DNA of 64,000 bases. Origin: Paludisphaera rhizosphaerae. GTDB taxonomy: Bacteria; Planctomycetota; Planctomycetia; Isosphaerales; Isosphaeraceae. The stretch lies in the NCBI RefSeq assembly GCF_011065895.1, contig NZ_JAALCR010000012.1, positions 168,244 to 232,243 on the forward strand, written 5' to 3'. The translations under genes and the position numbers were made by a program. The stretch's first letter is position 1. Each line of letters begins with the position of its first letter. Below are positions 28,243 through 36,803 of the stretch, piece after piece. The notes below the pieces were generated by a model. The model did no database searches and was not told the DNA's origin. It worked only from the letters and a program-made list of their open reading frames with translations.

Positions 28243-28572
28243 ATGGGTCGAAAAAGTCGTTTCGCATCCTCAGCGCTCGAGCACGCGTACGCGAAGTTCA
28301 TCGGCGACGACCCGGAACGGGCCGCGGCCTTGGAAGAGGAGATCGCGAACGCCGAGATCGGGCGGCAGATCTACGACCTCCGGACGGCTGCGGGCCTGAC
28401 CCAAGGCGAACTTGCGAAGCTCGTCGGCACCACGGCGTCGGTCATCAGCCGACTCGAGGACGCCGATTACGAAGGACATTCGCTGGGCATGCTTCGCCGC
28501 GTCGCGAAGGCCCTCCATCAGCGGATCGAGATCCGGTTCCTCCCGATCCAGGACGCAACACAGCCTGTGTGA
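28243..28572 (+). CDS. higA: HigA-type XRE-family antitoxin
   Basis: A 109-residue protein with a central helix-turn-helix (IGRQIYDLRTAAGLTQGELAKLVGTTASVISRLEDADYEGHS) of the XRE/Cro type. It should bind and neutralise the toxin encoded upstream and repress the shared promoter. The C-terminus RIEIRFLPI is typical of HigA relatives. The promoter probably lies between the left repeat and 27863, where an AT-rich stretch (about 27785-27830) occurs. Confidence 0.9.
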   Translation: MGRKSRFASSALEHAYAKFIGDDPERAAALEEEIANAEIGRQIYDLRTAAGLTQGELAKLVGTTASVISRLEDADYEGHSLGMLRRVAKALHQRIEIRFLPIQDATQPV

Positions 28573-28777
28573 ATCGGCTTGCCTCCGAACGGATGAAGGC
28601 CGAATGCCGAGGCCGAGAAGCTGGGGAGAGCCTCTGCGACTCGGCTCACGCCCGCTCCACCATGGGGGAGGGGATCGGAATCCTCATTCTCAGTTTACGG
28701 CAGGGCGGGTCGAGAGCCCGTTTGCGCGAACCGTCGTATTCTCAGATTCTGGGGCTCGACCCAGCCCGCCACAGAAG

Positions 28778-29042
28778 CAACGGCTTCGATTGGGTTCGTC
28801 CGCACGAACCCACCCAGACGCAAAGCATTACGTCCGAACCTCTTGACGCCGAACCCGGCGTGGCTTCGTTCGTCCGGATTGTCAAAGAGCGCCCGACGCA
28901 TTTCCACACTCGTCGGGCCGTGCACCGGCCTGGAGGAGACCGCCGTCGGGGGCGGTCTCTCTATCGATATCATGGCCTCGGATGGTCATTTCTGGATGCG
29001 GCTCCCGTCGGATTTCGAAAGCCGCCTCGGATTGGCGACAGC
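28778..29042 (+). repeat. 265-bp direct repeat, right copy
   Basis: Same length as the copy at 27435-27699, differing at five positions. It lies about 205 bases after the antitoxin gene. The repeat has no full gene; short frames in it have no recognisable domain. Confidence 0.95.
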
Positions 29043-29189
29043 CGCGTCCGGGAACCCAGGTCGAGAGCAGCCTCCTTCGCGTCGAGTCGCGGGCGTCGAG
29101 TGTCTGGCTGACGGATTGAGAGATCTATAGAATCCGGGGGTCGGACCAAGACGTGATCCGCAACATGATTCGAAGCGAGGGAGGCGTCT

Positions 29190-30620
29190 GTGCGAAGTTG
29201 CACGCGAACGACAGCCATCGAGGTCGCCTGTCGGCCTCTCCTGATCCTGGCGACGGCCCTGTCCATTTCCCCGTCCGGGGCGGTCGCCGACGAGCCGGTC
29301 GGCGAGGAGGAAGCCCGGGAGATCGCCCGGGAGGCCTACGTCTACTTCTATCCCCTCGTGACCATGGACGTCACACGGCGGCAGGGGACTGACGTCGAAG
29401 CGGGCCCGTCGCCGGGCCGGGGTCCGATGAACTCCTTCTCGCACCTGCGTTCCTTCCCGGACGCGAACTACAGGGAGGTCGTACGGCCCAACTTCGATAC
29501 CCTCTACTCGTCCGCGTGGCTCGACCTGACCGCGGGACCGGTGGTCGTCTCGACGCCGGACACGGGAGGACGCTACTACCTGCTCCCCATGCTCGACATG
29601 TGGTCCGACGTCTTCGCCGTCCCGGGGAAGCGGACCACCGGCACTGGCGCCGGGCGGCTCGCCGTCGTCCCGCCGGGCTGGCGGGGCGAGGTGCCGGAGG
29701 GGACGGAGCGGATCGACGCCCCGACTCCCTACGTCTGGATCATCGGCCGAACCCAGACCAACGGCCCCCAGGACTACGAGGCCGTCCACAAGATCCAGGA
29801 CGGTTTCACCATCACCCCCGCCGCCTCGCAAGGTCCGACGCGCCGGCCGATCACGGCCGAGGCGATCCCCGCGCTGGCCCCGAAGAAGCCCCCCTTGCAA
29901 CAGGTGAACGGGATGCCGGGCTCGGCCTACTTCCGTTACGCGGCCGAGTTGATGAAGCTGCACCCGCCCCACGTCACCGATCAGCCCATCGTGGCGCGGA
30001 TGCGGCGGCTCGGCCTCAAGGCCGGCGAGAGCTTCGACCCCGAACGGCTTGCCCCCGCCGTCCGGAAGGCTTTGGACGAGGCCCCAGCGGCCGGTCTCGC
30101 CCACATGAATGCCAAGCTTCCGACCCTGGCCCGCGTCGTTGACGGCTGGCAGATGAACACCGACACGATGGGCGTCTACGGGACTTACTACCTGAAGCGG
30201 GCCATCCTCGCGATGGTCGGCCTCGGGGCCAACCTCCCGGAGGACGCCATCTATCCCCTCTGCATCGTGGACGCCGGCGGGCGGCCGCTCGACGGCGCGA
30301 ACAGGTACGTCCTCCACTTCCCGAAGGACGCCTTGCCGCCGGTCGACGCCTTCTGGTCGCTCACCATGTACGACGCCGAGGGCTTCCAGGCCGCCAACAG
30401 TCTGAACCGGTTCGCCATCGGCGACCGCGACAAGCTGACCTACAACGCCGACGGCTCGCTCGACCTGTTCATCCAGCACGAGAACCCCGGGACCGACAAA
30501 ACGGCGAACTGGCTGCCGGCCCCGACGGGTCCCCTGGGCCTGACCATGCGACTCTACGGCCCCAAACCCCAGGCGCTGGACGGCCGCTGGCACCCGCCGG
30601 CCGTGAAACGAGTCGATTGA
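29190..30620 (+). CDS. Secreted DUF1254/DUF1214 protein
   Basis: A 476-residue protein with a signal peptide (LLILATALSISPSGAVA). Features of the DUF1254 half are AYVYFYPLVTMDVTRRQ, PNFDTLYSSAWLDL, YYLLPMLDMWSDVFAVPGKRTTG and YVWIIGRTQTNGPQDY. The DUF1214 half includes FWSLTMYDAEGFQ and the C-terminal NWLPAPTGPLGLTMRLYGPK. Such proteins are widespread and exported but their chemistry is not established. A GTG at 29190 with a purine-rich GAGGGAGG site upstream was used as start. It stands just after the right 265-bp repeat. Confidence 0.88.
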   Translation: MRSCTRTTAIEVACRPLLILATALSISPSGAVADEPVGEEEAREIAREAYVYFYPLVTMDVTRRQGTDVEAGPSPGRGPMNSFSHLRSFPDANYREVVRPNFDTLYSSAWLDLTAGPVVVSTPDTGGRYYLLPMLDMWSDVFAVPGKRTTGTGAGRLAVVPPGWRGEVPEGTERIDAPTPYVWIIGRTQTNGPQDYEAVHKIQDGFTITPAASQGPTRRPITAEAIPALAPKKPPLQQVNGMPGSAYFRYAAELMKLHPPHVTDQPIVARMRRLGLKAGESFDPERLAPAVRKALDEAPAAGLAHMNAKLPTLARVVDGWQMNTDTMGVYGTYYLKRAILAMVGLGANLPEDAIYPLCIVDAGGRPLDGANRYVLHFPKDALPPVDAFWSLTMYDAEGFQAANSLNRFAIGDRDKLTYNADGSLDLFIQHENPGTDKTANWLPAPTGPLGLTMRLYGPKPQALDGRWHPPAVKRVD

Positions 30621-30686
30621 TCGCCCCTCGCCGCCTGAGCCTCGAACTGCCGCTTCGAGCGCCGATCGATCAGGCGACCCTGATTC

Positions 30687-30782
30687 GTAGGGGTGCCCCT
30701 CGTGGGCGCCCTGATCGCCGGGGACATCCAACGGCAGTCGGGTGTCCGATGGCGATTGGGCGCCCACAAGGGGCGCCCCTAC
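30687..30782. mobile_element. Miniature inverted-repeat element, GTAGGGG(C/T)GCCCC type
   Basis: 25-bp arms at 30687-30711 and 30758-30782 (starting GTAGGGGTGCCCC on the left) are inverted with two mismatches and enclose 46 bases. The ends share the GTAGGG start with the elements at 12095 and 49521. No coding capacity. Confidence 0.7.
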
Positions 30783-30856
30783 GACGATCGGACCGACGGC
30801 GGCCGAACGCCTGTGCCCGTTCTCCTCCGCCGGGCGCTATCCAATCGGTCGGCGCT

Positions 30857-31474
30857 CTAAACCATCGTGGGTCCGAGTTCACTGGAGACGGCGGCGTCTC
30901 GTGGAGCTTCAGCGACCGGCGTTGGCGGATCGGCGACAGGAGAACGATCCGTTCTCCGGAACCTGCGGGTCGCAGCGTACGAAACCAGACCGCCGGCCAG
31001 GGCGATCAACCAGTGGGGTAGAGACTCGATCAGGGCTTCCATTGCCATGAGGCCGAAGTAGATCGCCGGGGGCGGATCCGCCATGAGGGCGTAAGGAGCG
31101 AGATATTGTCCGACTGGTTTCCAGAGTCGATCGTAGCTCGCCCACGCCTGCCACATCAGCGAGCCTGGGTAATCATAGACGCCACGTGTCAGCGTCCCGC
31201 CAGACGGCGTCGTGGTGGTGACAAGCCTAATCCCGTGCGGGGGGAACGCCAGGAAGCAGGATGCCAGGCTCAATGAACCGGCAACGAGGAAGCCCAACCA
31301 GAATGTACGGCCTCGGCCGCGAACCAGGAGGTAGCACGCGACCTGAAGTGCGACCCCGATGATCGCAGCACCAAGTCGAGGAAAGCCCAAGAAGGCTGGT
31401 GCAACGGAAAGGTCGAACGCGACGACGGCCACGAAGATCATCATCGCGCTGATGCGTAGACGGGGCTTCCGCAT
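30857..31474 (-). CDS. Membrane protein of unknown function
   Basis: A 205-residue protein starting MRKPRLRISAMMIFVAVVAFDLSVA, a leading membrane segment of a type often repeated in planctomycete proteins. Two further membrane segments follow (IIGVALQVACYLLV, FLVAGSLSLASCFLAF), with one more near residue 165 (LPHWLIALAGGLVSYAA) and a charged C-terminal tail. No domain is recognised. It lies 98 bases downstream of the alpha/beta hydrolase stop on the same strand and may share its transcript. Confidence 0.68.
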   Translation of the reverse strand: MRKPRLRISAMMIFVAVVAFDLSVAPAFLGFPRLGAAIIGVALQVACYLLVRGRGRTFWLGFLVAGSLSLASCFLAFPPHGIRLVTTTTPSGGTLTRGVYDYPGSLMWQAWASYDRLWKPVGQYLAPYALMADPPPAIYFGLMAMEALIESLPHWLIALAGGLVSYAATRRFRRTDRSPVADPPTPVAEAPRDAAVSSELGPTMV

Positions 31475-31572
31475 GGCGTCCCTTCCATGAGCGAGGCTGT
31501 TAAGTCGCCGCCTTCTGGCACAGCCGCCTGGGGGCCATTCGGCGCCCTCGACGTCATGGGCGTTGGCCACGC

Positions 31573-32547
31573 TCACTTCATGTGCTTCTCGAGGAAGGCG
31601 AGCACCTTGCCAGGGTTTCGGCCGAACCAGTTGTAGCCGTCTTCGAACCGCTTGGTCGTTCCCTCGAGCCAGTAGAGTTCCTTGTCCTTGCTCGACAGGA
31701 GGTCGAAGGTTCTCTGCGCGTCCTGCGGGTTCTTGATGACCGCGTCGTCGCGGAGTTGCCACATCAGGACGGGCAGCGAGACATGGTGCGCCCAGAGAGC
31801 ACCAGACATGTCCACCGCGGGGAATCCACCAAGCTTCATGATCTCGAGGTCAATCAGTTCCTGGTACTGGCCGATGCCTTGCTTCTCCGACAGGTTCTCG
31901 AAAACGGACGACATGTTGGGCACCAGCGGGCTGCACATGCACGTGACGTTCTCGAACAACTCCGGCCGCTTGGCGATGGCGGCGTACTGCGAAACGCCGC
32001 CAAGACACTGGCTGTACAGAGCGACCGTCATCTTGCTCAAGCGGGGGTGATTGTCGACGTACTTCTTCACGCCGACGCAGTCCCTCCATTCCCACTGGCC
32101 GACTCCGCAGATCCCACCGTTCGCCGCGCCGCTTTGCCCATGATTGCGAAAGTCGTAGGTCAGGACGTTGTAGCCGGCGTCGGTCAGATGCTTGTACTGG
32201 ATCACGAAGTCGATCTCGACCGGCTCGATGAAGTTGCTCCAGGGCTCGCCCATGTGCCCAGGGTATCCCGCGCGGCACATCGGAAGGGCATGATTGAAAA
32301 TGACCAGCTTGTCACTCTCTCCGCCCTTCGCAGGGATGTACCAGGCCTCCAACGGCGTGCCGTCGTCCGACGGGATGGCGAGGGCGTACCAGTCTTTCAT
32401 GCCGTATTCGTCAGGGTCCTTGAAGAGGAAGCTCCGCGGCATCTTGACCATGCCGGCAAGCGCCTTGACCTTGGCAAGGTCCTCCTCGGAAATCGTCTTC
32501 CGTTGTTCGAGGGCTTTGTCCATCCGCTCTTTCGGCATGCGACTCAT
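31573..32547 (-). CDS. Alpha/beta hydrolase with Cys at the nucleophile position
   Basis: A 324-residue soluble protein. The order is KLVIFNHALPMCRAGYPGH (oxyanion-hole region), YNVLTYDFRNHGQSG, and then the nucleophile elbow LYSQCLGG where C181 occupies the position normally held by Ser. A later DDAVI segment could supply the acid and the His lies near the C-terminus. Cys-type elbows are known in dienelactone-hydrolase-like enzymes, so it may be active on an ester or thioester. There is no signal peptide. GC content is somewhat below the neighbours. Confidence 0.8.
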   Translation of the reverse strand: MSRMPKERMDKALEQRKTISEEDLAKVKALAGMVKMPRSFLFKDPDEYGMKDWYALAIPSDDGTPLEAWYIPAKGGESDKLVIFNHALPMCRAGYPGHMGEPWSNFIEPVEIDFVIQYKHLTDAGYNVLTYDFRNHGQSGAANGGICGVGQWEWRDCVGVKKYVDNHPRLSKMTVALYSQCLGGVSQYAAIAKRPELFENVTCMCSPLVPNMSSVFENLSEKQGIGQYQELIDLEIMKLGGFPAVDMSGALWAHHVSLPVLMWQLRDDAVIKNPQDAQRTFDLLSSKDKELYWLEGTTKRFEDGYNWFGRNPGKVLAFLEKHMK

Positions 32548-33042
32548 GGGTTCCCCCTCACATCCTTGTATTTATTCATCCTGCACGCATCGGCATGTCA
32601 CCGAGGGCGACGATTCGATAGGGTCGAGGCGGCCCTTGCTTGCGGCATTGTAGAGAAATCGCGGCGACGAGTCACGCCGGCATGGCTGTCGGCCGGTTCA
32701 TCCGAAAGTGGTCCTCTTTGTCTACGAGCACACGGGTCGTCGACAATGCGAAGCCCAAGATGAGCTGTCGAACAGCTCTCAGGAGACCGGGTCGGGGAGC
32801 GAACGACCTAACCCCGAAGCGCGAGGAAGAACCATCGCCGCCGCGGCGCCTTCTTCGACGACACGAGTTGCAAAGACGGCTGCCGGGCTCGGGGTTTGCA
32901 TGTTCGTCCAGGATACAGTCGGGGTGGTCCCTTGAGGGGGGCGAGCCGGACGGCTACCCTCGATCGTTTGGGAGTTCCCGGCCGGCGCGACGTTCGGCGG
33001 GGATCGAAGCAAGGCGAACGAATATCCAGGAGAGACACGACG
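32548..33042. other. Intergenic region, no gene seen
   Basis: About 500 bases between the divergent hydrolase and sodC genes. Only short overlapping frames without recognisable domains occur. It presumably holds the promoters of both genes. Confidence 0.5.
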
Positions 33043-33600
33043 ATGACGATTCATCGAGGCGCCGCGGTGCTGGCTCTTTGCGGCCTGGTCGGGATCGGGG
33101 CTCAGGCCCGCGCCCAGCACGCCGAGACCAAGAAGGCGGCTCCCGGAATCACCAAGGCGGTGGCCGTCCTGGTTCCGACCAAGAACAGCAAGGTTGAGGG
33201 TCGGGTGACCTTCACCGAGGACGGCGGCAAGATCAAGGTCCACGCCGTGATCACCGGCCTGACCCCCGGCAAGCACGGCTTCCACGTCCACCAGTTCGGC
33301 ACGTGGTCCGAGGACGGCATGGCCACCGGCGGCCACTTCAACCCGACCGAAGACAAGCACGCCGACGTCACCGCCGCCATGCGACACGTCGGCGACCTGG
33401 GGAACATCACCGCCGACGAGAGCGGCAAGGCGACCCTCGAACTGGAGGATTCGCACCTGTCGTTCCACGGCGCGAACTCGATCATCGGCCGCGGCGTGGT
33501 CGTCCACGAGAAGGCCGACGACTTCGTGACCCAGCCCACCGGCGCCGCCGGCGGCCGCCTGGCGGTTGGCACCATCGCCATCGCCCAGCCCACGCCCTGA
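33043..33600 (+). CDS. sodC: Secreted Cu/Zn superoxide dismutase lacking the usual disulfide
   Basis: A 185-residue protein with a signal peptide (VLALCGLVGIGAQARA). Metal ligands are present: H81 and H83 in HGFHVHQFG, H98 in GGHFNP, H106 in DKHADV, H115-x-x-D118 in MRHVGDLGN, and H155 in GVVVHEKADDF. It should dismutate superoxide in the periplasm. The only Cys (C13) is in the signal peptide, so the conserved intrasubunit disulfide of SodC cannot form; the second site reads GGRLAVG instead of GGRxACG. AGGAGAG lies 10 bases before the ATG. Confidence 0.93.
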   Translation: MTIHRGAAVLALCGLVGIGAQARAQHAETKKAAPGITKAVAVLVPTKNSKVEGRVTFTEDGGKIKVHAVITGLTPGKHGFHVHQFGTWSEDGMATGGHFNPTEDKHADVTAAMRHVGDLGNITADESGKATLELEDSHLSFHGANSIIGRGVVVHEKADDFVTQPTGAAGGRLAVGTIAIAQPTP

Positions 33601-33620
33601 CGATTTGACGCAGACCCAAC

Positions 33621-33670
33621 GAGAACGGGCCGCGGGCCGACCTTACGGGGCGGCGCCGCGGCCCGTTCTC
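33621..33670. terminator. Bidirectional terminator-like hairpin between sodC and the fucosyltransferase-like gene
   Basis: GAGAACGGGCCGCGG at 33621-33635 pairs perfectly with CCGCGGCCCGTTCTC at 33656-33670. The two genes converge here, so it can end both transcripts. It is followed by ATTTCC on the plus strand rather than a long T run, and the right arm touches the end of the converging gene. Confidence 0.65.
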
Positions 33671-34559
33671 ATTTCCAGGCCGCCTGACGCAGGCCGAGCT
33701 TTTCCTGGATCTTGGTGACGATGATCGACGGGTGGCGGATCCGCCAGAAGTACAGATGGTCCCAGACCGGGACGGTCCCCGGGACCTTGATCCAGGAGTC
33801 GCAGAGGATGTCGCGGATCGGGATAGGAATCCCCGGCCGGTTCCAGTGCGAGGGGGCGACGATCCGGGCGCCCGGCGTGGAGTTGAGCCACCCTCCCCAC
33901 CAGGCGAACGTCGAGTTGGTGAGGATGTTCGCCCCGCATCGGGTCATCAGGTAGAGCTGCGCCGGGCCGCTAAGGCCCTCGGCGAAGACCACCTCGCGGC
34001 CGTGCGTCGGATAGTCGGCCAGGTATTCGCGAGCCAGGTCGGGGCGATCGGCGAAAATCAGGAGCGGCGACGTCCCCCCCAGCCGGCGGTCGGCCCGCTC
34101 GTAGTACGACCTCGGATAGCGCGGGAGATACTCGCGGATGTTCTCGTAGTCGGAGTCCAGCCGGAGCGAAAAGCTGGTGAAGTCGGCCAGCGGCAATAGG
34201 CCGTACTTGTCCATCGCCTCGGCGACGATAGGCTCGCGGAAGGTGTACCACGACCGCACGGCGGCCGGGTCGTCGTAGTACTTCTCGGACTGGAAGAAGC
34301 CCTGGATCTCGGCGCCGTCGCCGACCTCCAGCGCCTCGGGCGAGTAGCCGGCCTGGGGATCCTGGTCGTAGAACCCGGTGATCCCCACGGGCTCGACCGC
34401 GCGTTCGTCGCCGTCGTTCAGTTCGAAAATTGCGTCGCCGTCCCAGGTCGGGCAGTAGAATTTCGTCCCCAGCCGCCGGGCCAGGGTCCGTAGGTAGGCG
34501 TACTGGAACAACTGATTGCCAAGGCGCCCGTAGTTGCCCAGCTTGGAAAACGAGATCAT
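33669..34559 (-). CDS. Alpha-1,2-fucosyltransferase-like glycosyltransferase (GT11)
   Basis: A 296-residue protein. The GT11 signatures are the N-terminal GRLGNQLFQYAYLRTLARR and C-terminal ILTNSTFAWWGGWLN, with the sugar-nucleotide motif region around ADYPTHGREVVFAEGL. Family members transfer fucose or a related sugar from a nucleotide donor onto cell-surface glycans. It is cytoplasmic or membrane-associated without a signal peptide. It lies 171 bases downstream of the ACP-like gene, so it may belong to the same surface-sugar cluster as the RfbC-like gene. Confidence 0.88.
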   Translation of the reverse strand: MISFSKLGNYGRLGNQLFQYAYLRTLARRLGTKFYCPTWDGDAIFELNDGDERAVEPVGITGFYDQDPQAGYSPEALEVGDGAEIQGFFQSEKYYDDPAAVRSWYTFREPIVAEAMDKYGLLPLADFTSFSLRLDSDYENIREYLPRYPRSYYERADRRLGGTSPLLIFADRPDLAREYLADYPTHGREVVFAEGLSGPAQLYLMTRCGANILTNSTFAWWGGWLNSTPGARIVAPSHWNRPGIPIPIRDILCDSWIKVPGTVPVWDHLYFWRIRHPSIIVTKIQEKLGLRQAAWK

Positions 34560-34730
34560 CGAGGACTCTCAGGCATGGGTCGCGGCAGGTGACGCATCTT
34601 GATCTCGCGAAGCAGGATTCGACGAAAGCGTCGCCGACGACGGAGGAAGGGCGAGAGGCGATACTACTCTATAGCCGCCTCGCCAGAGCTTTCAATGGCG
34701 GCTACCTCCGGATCCATCCTGGACGTCGTT

Positions 34731-35159
34731 CTACGATCCACGCAACACGCCGACGACGCCGCGTGCGAAGGTACCGAACTCTTCATTCCTCTGGCACCAG
34801 ACCGGCTCTAGCTTTCCGCGAGGGATTTTGATCTGCAGGGCGAGTTCCCAACGGAAGATCAGATCGAGAAAGTCGGGGCCGTCCGGGAGGCATTTCCAGA
34901 GTTCGCCCATCTGGTCTTCTGGGTGGATCGCACCAGGAGGTAGGCCGCAACCGTCGGCGACGCCCCCCCGTATGGCTAACCAAAGCGGTGCGTCAACCGC
35001 ATCGGCCCCGACGGCGCGAAGGTATTCATCGTCCAGGACCGGCGGCCGGTTTGCTAACGCCTCGCGGTGGCGATCGGCTTGTCGCCAGCCGCTGTAAAGG
35101 CCGACGAGCAAGGGGACCGCCACCAGAGCGACGAGCACCGGGATGGACCAGGCGTCCAC
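34731..35159 (-). CDS. Membrane-anchored ACP-like protein
   Basis: A 142-residue protein with one N-terminal membrane segment (IPVLVALVAVPLLVGLYSGW). The rest resembles an acyl-carrier fold: WLAIRGGVADGCGLPPGAIHPEDQMGELW followed by DFLDLIFRWELALQIKIP. The DSL serine that carries phosphopantetheine is not present (the site reads GPDF), so it is unlikely to carry an acyl chain. It starts 4 bases after the RfbC-like stop, suggesting coupled expression. Function unknown. Confidence 0.65.
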   Translation of the reverse strand: MDAWSIPVLVALVAVPLLVGLYSGWRQADRHREALANRPPVLDDEYLRAVGADAVDAPLWLAIRGGVADGCGLPPGAIHPEDQMGELWKCLPDGPDFLDLIFRWELALQIKIPRGKLEPVWCQRNEEFGTFARGVVGVLRGS

Positions 35160-35163
35160 CGGC

Positions 35164-35655
35164 TCAGTCCAAAATGAACTTCGGCGGGTCGGCTTCTTCG
35201 TGGCGGATCTCGTCGACGGGTTCCTTCTTGCCCTCGCCGGCGTAGAGGCGGTTGGGGGCGTTGAGGACCAGGCCGGAGACCTCGCCGACGTTGCGGTAGG
35301 CGTGGACGACGCCGGGGGGGATCCAGACGGCGGCGGGGTTCGATTCGCCCATGACCTCGACGTGGCGGTTGCCGTAGGTCGGGCTATCCGGGCGGGCGTC
35401 CCAGAGATACAGCTTGAAGTCGGAAGGGCCGACGAAGCCGAAGCCGTCGGTCTGGTCGACGTGCTCGTGGGGTCCGCGAGCGACGCCCGGCAGGGTGGAC
35501 GAGATGTACGTCATCACCGGCCAGCGATCCTTGGCCAGTTCGTCGTTGCGGAAGATCTCGATCAGCCACCCGCGCTTGTCGCTGTACATCTTGAGGCGGC
35601 GGATCTCGACGCCCTCGATGGGGCCGTCGACGTACTGGATGGTCTCTTCGGACAT
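35164..35655 (-). CDS. dTDP-4-dehydrorhamnose 3,5-epimerase family protein (RfbC-like)
   Basis: A 163-residue cupin-type protein: YVDGPIEGVEIRRLKMYSDKRGWLIEIFRNDE, then GVARGPHEHVDQTDGFGFVG, then VWIPPGVVHAYRNVGEVSGLVLNAP. The HEHVDQTDGF segment aligns with the catalytic His region of RfbC. The protein is shorter than classical RmlC, so a related sugar-nucleotide epimerase or isomerase is possible. It is the first gene of a minus-strand run with the ACP-like and GT11 genes, consistent with surface-glycan synthesis. Confidence 0.82.
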   Translation of the reverse strand: MSEETIQYVDGPIEGVEIRRLKMYSDKRGWLIEIFRNDELAKDRWPVMTYISSTLPGVARGPHEHVDQTDGFGFVGPSDFKLYLWDARPDSPTYGNRHVEVMGESNPAAVWIPPGVVHAYRNVGEVSGLVLNAPNRLYAGEGKKEPVDEIRHEEADPPKFILD

Positions 35656-35866
35656 ACGGCTTCCGTTCGAGCGATCAGTCTGGACCGCCCCCTCCTGATT
35701 AAGCGACCCGGACTCCCCGACCACTCGCGGGAACACTCGCCCGGCTTAACCATGTTTCCCCGATCCCGTCCGAACCGTCAACACCGACGCGGAATTCCGT
35801 GTCGTCATGATGCCAGGCGTGATCATAATCCCGTTGAAGACCAACGACGGCCTGCGGAGAGCGACG

Positions 35867-36796
35867 ATGCCGCGAATCGTGATGGTGCACGGGATCGACA
35901 ACCAGAACGAGGGTGAGGACCTGATCCGGTCCTCCTGGATCGACGCCCTGGCCGGCGGTCTCCGCCTGGTCGACCGCGAAGACCTGGCCGACCGACTCAA
36001 ACTGCCGTCGACCGACCCCTCGCGGATCGACGTCCGCGTCGCCTTCTACGGCCACCTCTTCCGCGCCCCGGACGTCCAGGGCGATCCCGCCGACCTCGAC
36101 GACCTAACCCCCGCCCAGGCCGCGACCGCCGAGGCCCTGGCCGCCGAGTGGCTCGGGCGCGTCGCCGAACGGGCCCCGGCCGAGAGCCCCTCCGCCGTCC
36201 AGGCCGAGCGGGCCCTCGCCATGACTCGCAACTCCGAACTCGTGCAAGGGGCCGGCAACCTCCTACGGGCGACGATCAACACCCTAGCCCGGTTTCCCTT
36301 CTTCGCCCGCCCGACATTGTGGTTGGCCGAGCGGACGGTCATCACGACCCTCCGGCAGGTCACCCTCTACCTGACCGAACCCGCGCTCCGCAAGCAGATC
36401 CGGGGCATCGTCCTGGGCCGCGTCGACGACGACACGACCATCCTGATCGGCCACTCGTTGGGCTCCGTCGTCGCCTACGAATGCGCCCACCGCCTGCCGG
36501 CCCCGCTCCCCCTGCTGACGACGATCGGCTCCCCCCTGGGCCTCCGCACAATTGTCACCGAGCGTCTTGACCCATCCCCATCGTTCCCGCCTCTCGTCCA
36601 GAGCTGGCTGAACCACGCGAACCTCGAAGACGTCGTCGCCGCCGAACCCGACCTGACCCCTCTCTTCGGCCGGGACGTCCCCGCAGCCTCCCGCCTGACC
36701 TGCTCGCATTACCAAGAAGCCGGCAACGCCCACCGCTCCGAGACCTACCTTGGCCGCGAAATCATCGCCCGCGCCGTGGCCGAAGCGCTGAGATGA
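35867..36796 (+). CDS. Lipase-like alpha/beta hydrolase, convergent with the caspase protein
   Basis: A 309-residue protein with no signal peptide: RIVMVHGIDNQNEGE near the N-terminus, the nucleophile elbow TILIGHSLGSVVAYE, and GSPLGLRTIV after it. A late His (CSHYQEAGNAHRSE) could complete the triad. This is the pattern of cytoplasmic lipase/esterase-like proteins seen beside signalling NTPases in bacterial conflict systems. Its stop lies only 7 bases from the stop of the caspase/NTPase/TPR gene on the opposite strand. The ATG at 35867 (GGAGAG upstream) fits the family start better than the longer frame. Confidence 0.78.
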   Translation: MPRIVMVHGIDNQNEGEDLIRSSWIDALAGGLRLVDREDLADRLKLPSTDPSRIDVRVAFYGHLFRAPDVQGDPADLDDLTPAQAATAEALAAEWLGRVAERAPAESPSAVQAERALAMTRNSELVQGAGNLLRATINTLARFPFFARPTLWLAERTVITTLRQVTLYLTEPALRKQIRGIVLGRVDDDTTILIGHSLGSVVAYECAHRLPAPLPLLTTIGSPLGLRTIVTERLDPSPSFPPLVQSWLNHANLEDVVAAEPDLTPLFGRDVPAASRLTCSHYQEAGNAHRSETYLGREIIARAVAEALR

Positions 36797-36803
36797 ACGG
36801 CGT

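Noticed and set aside
27435..29042. The 265-bp direct repeats considered as ends of a complete insertion sequence
   Set aside because: They are in direct orientation and no transposase or integrase gene lies between them; only a toxin-antitoxin pair does.
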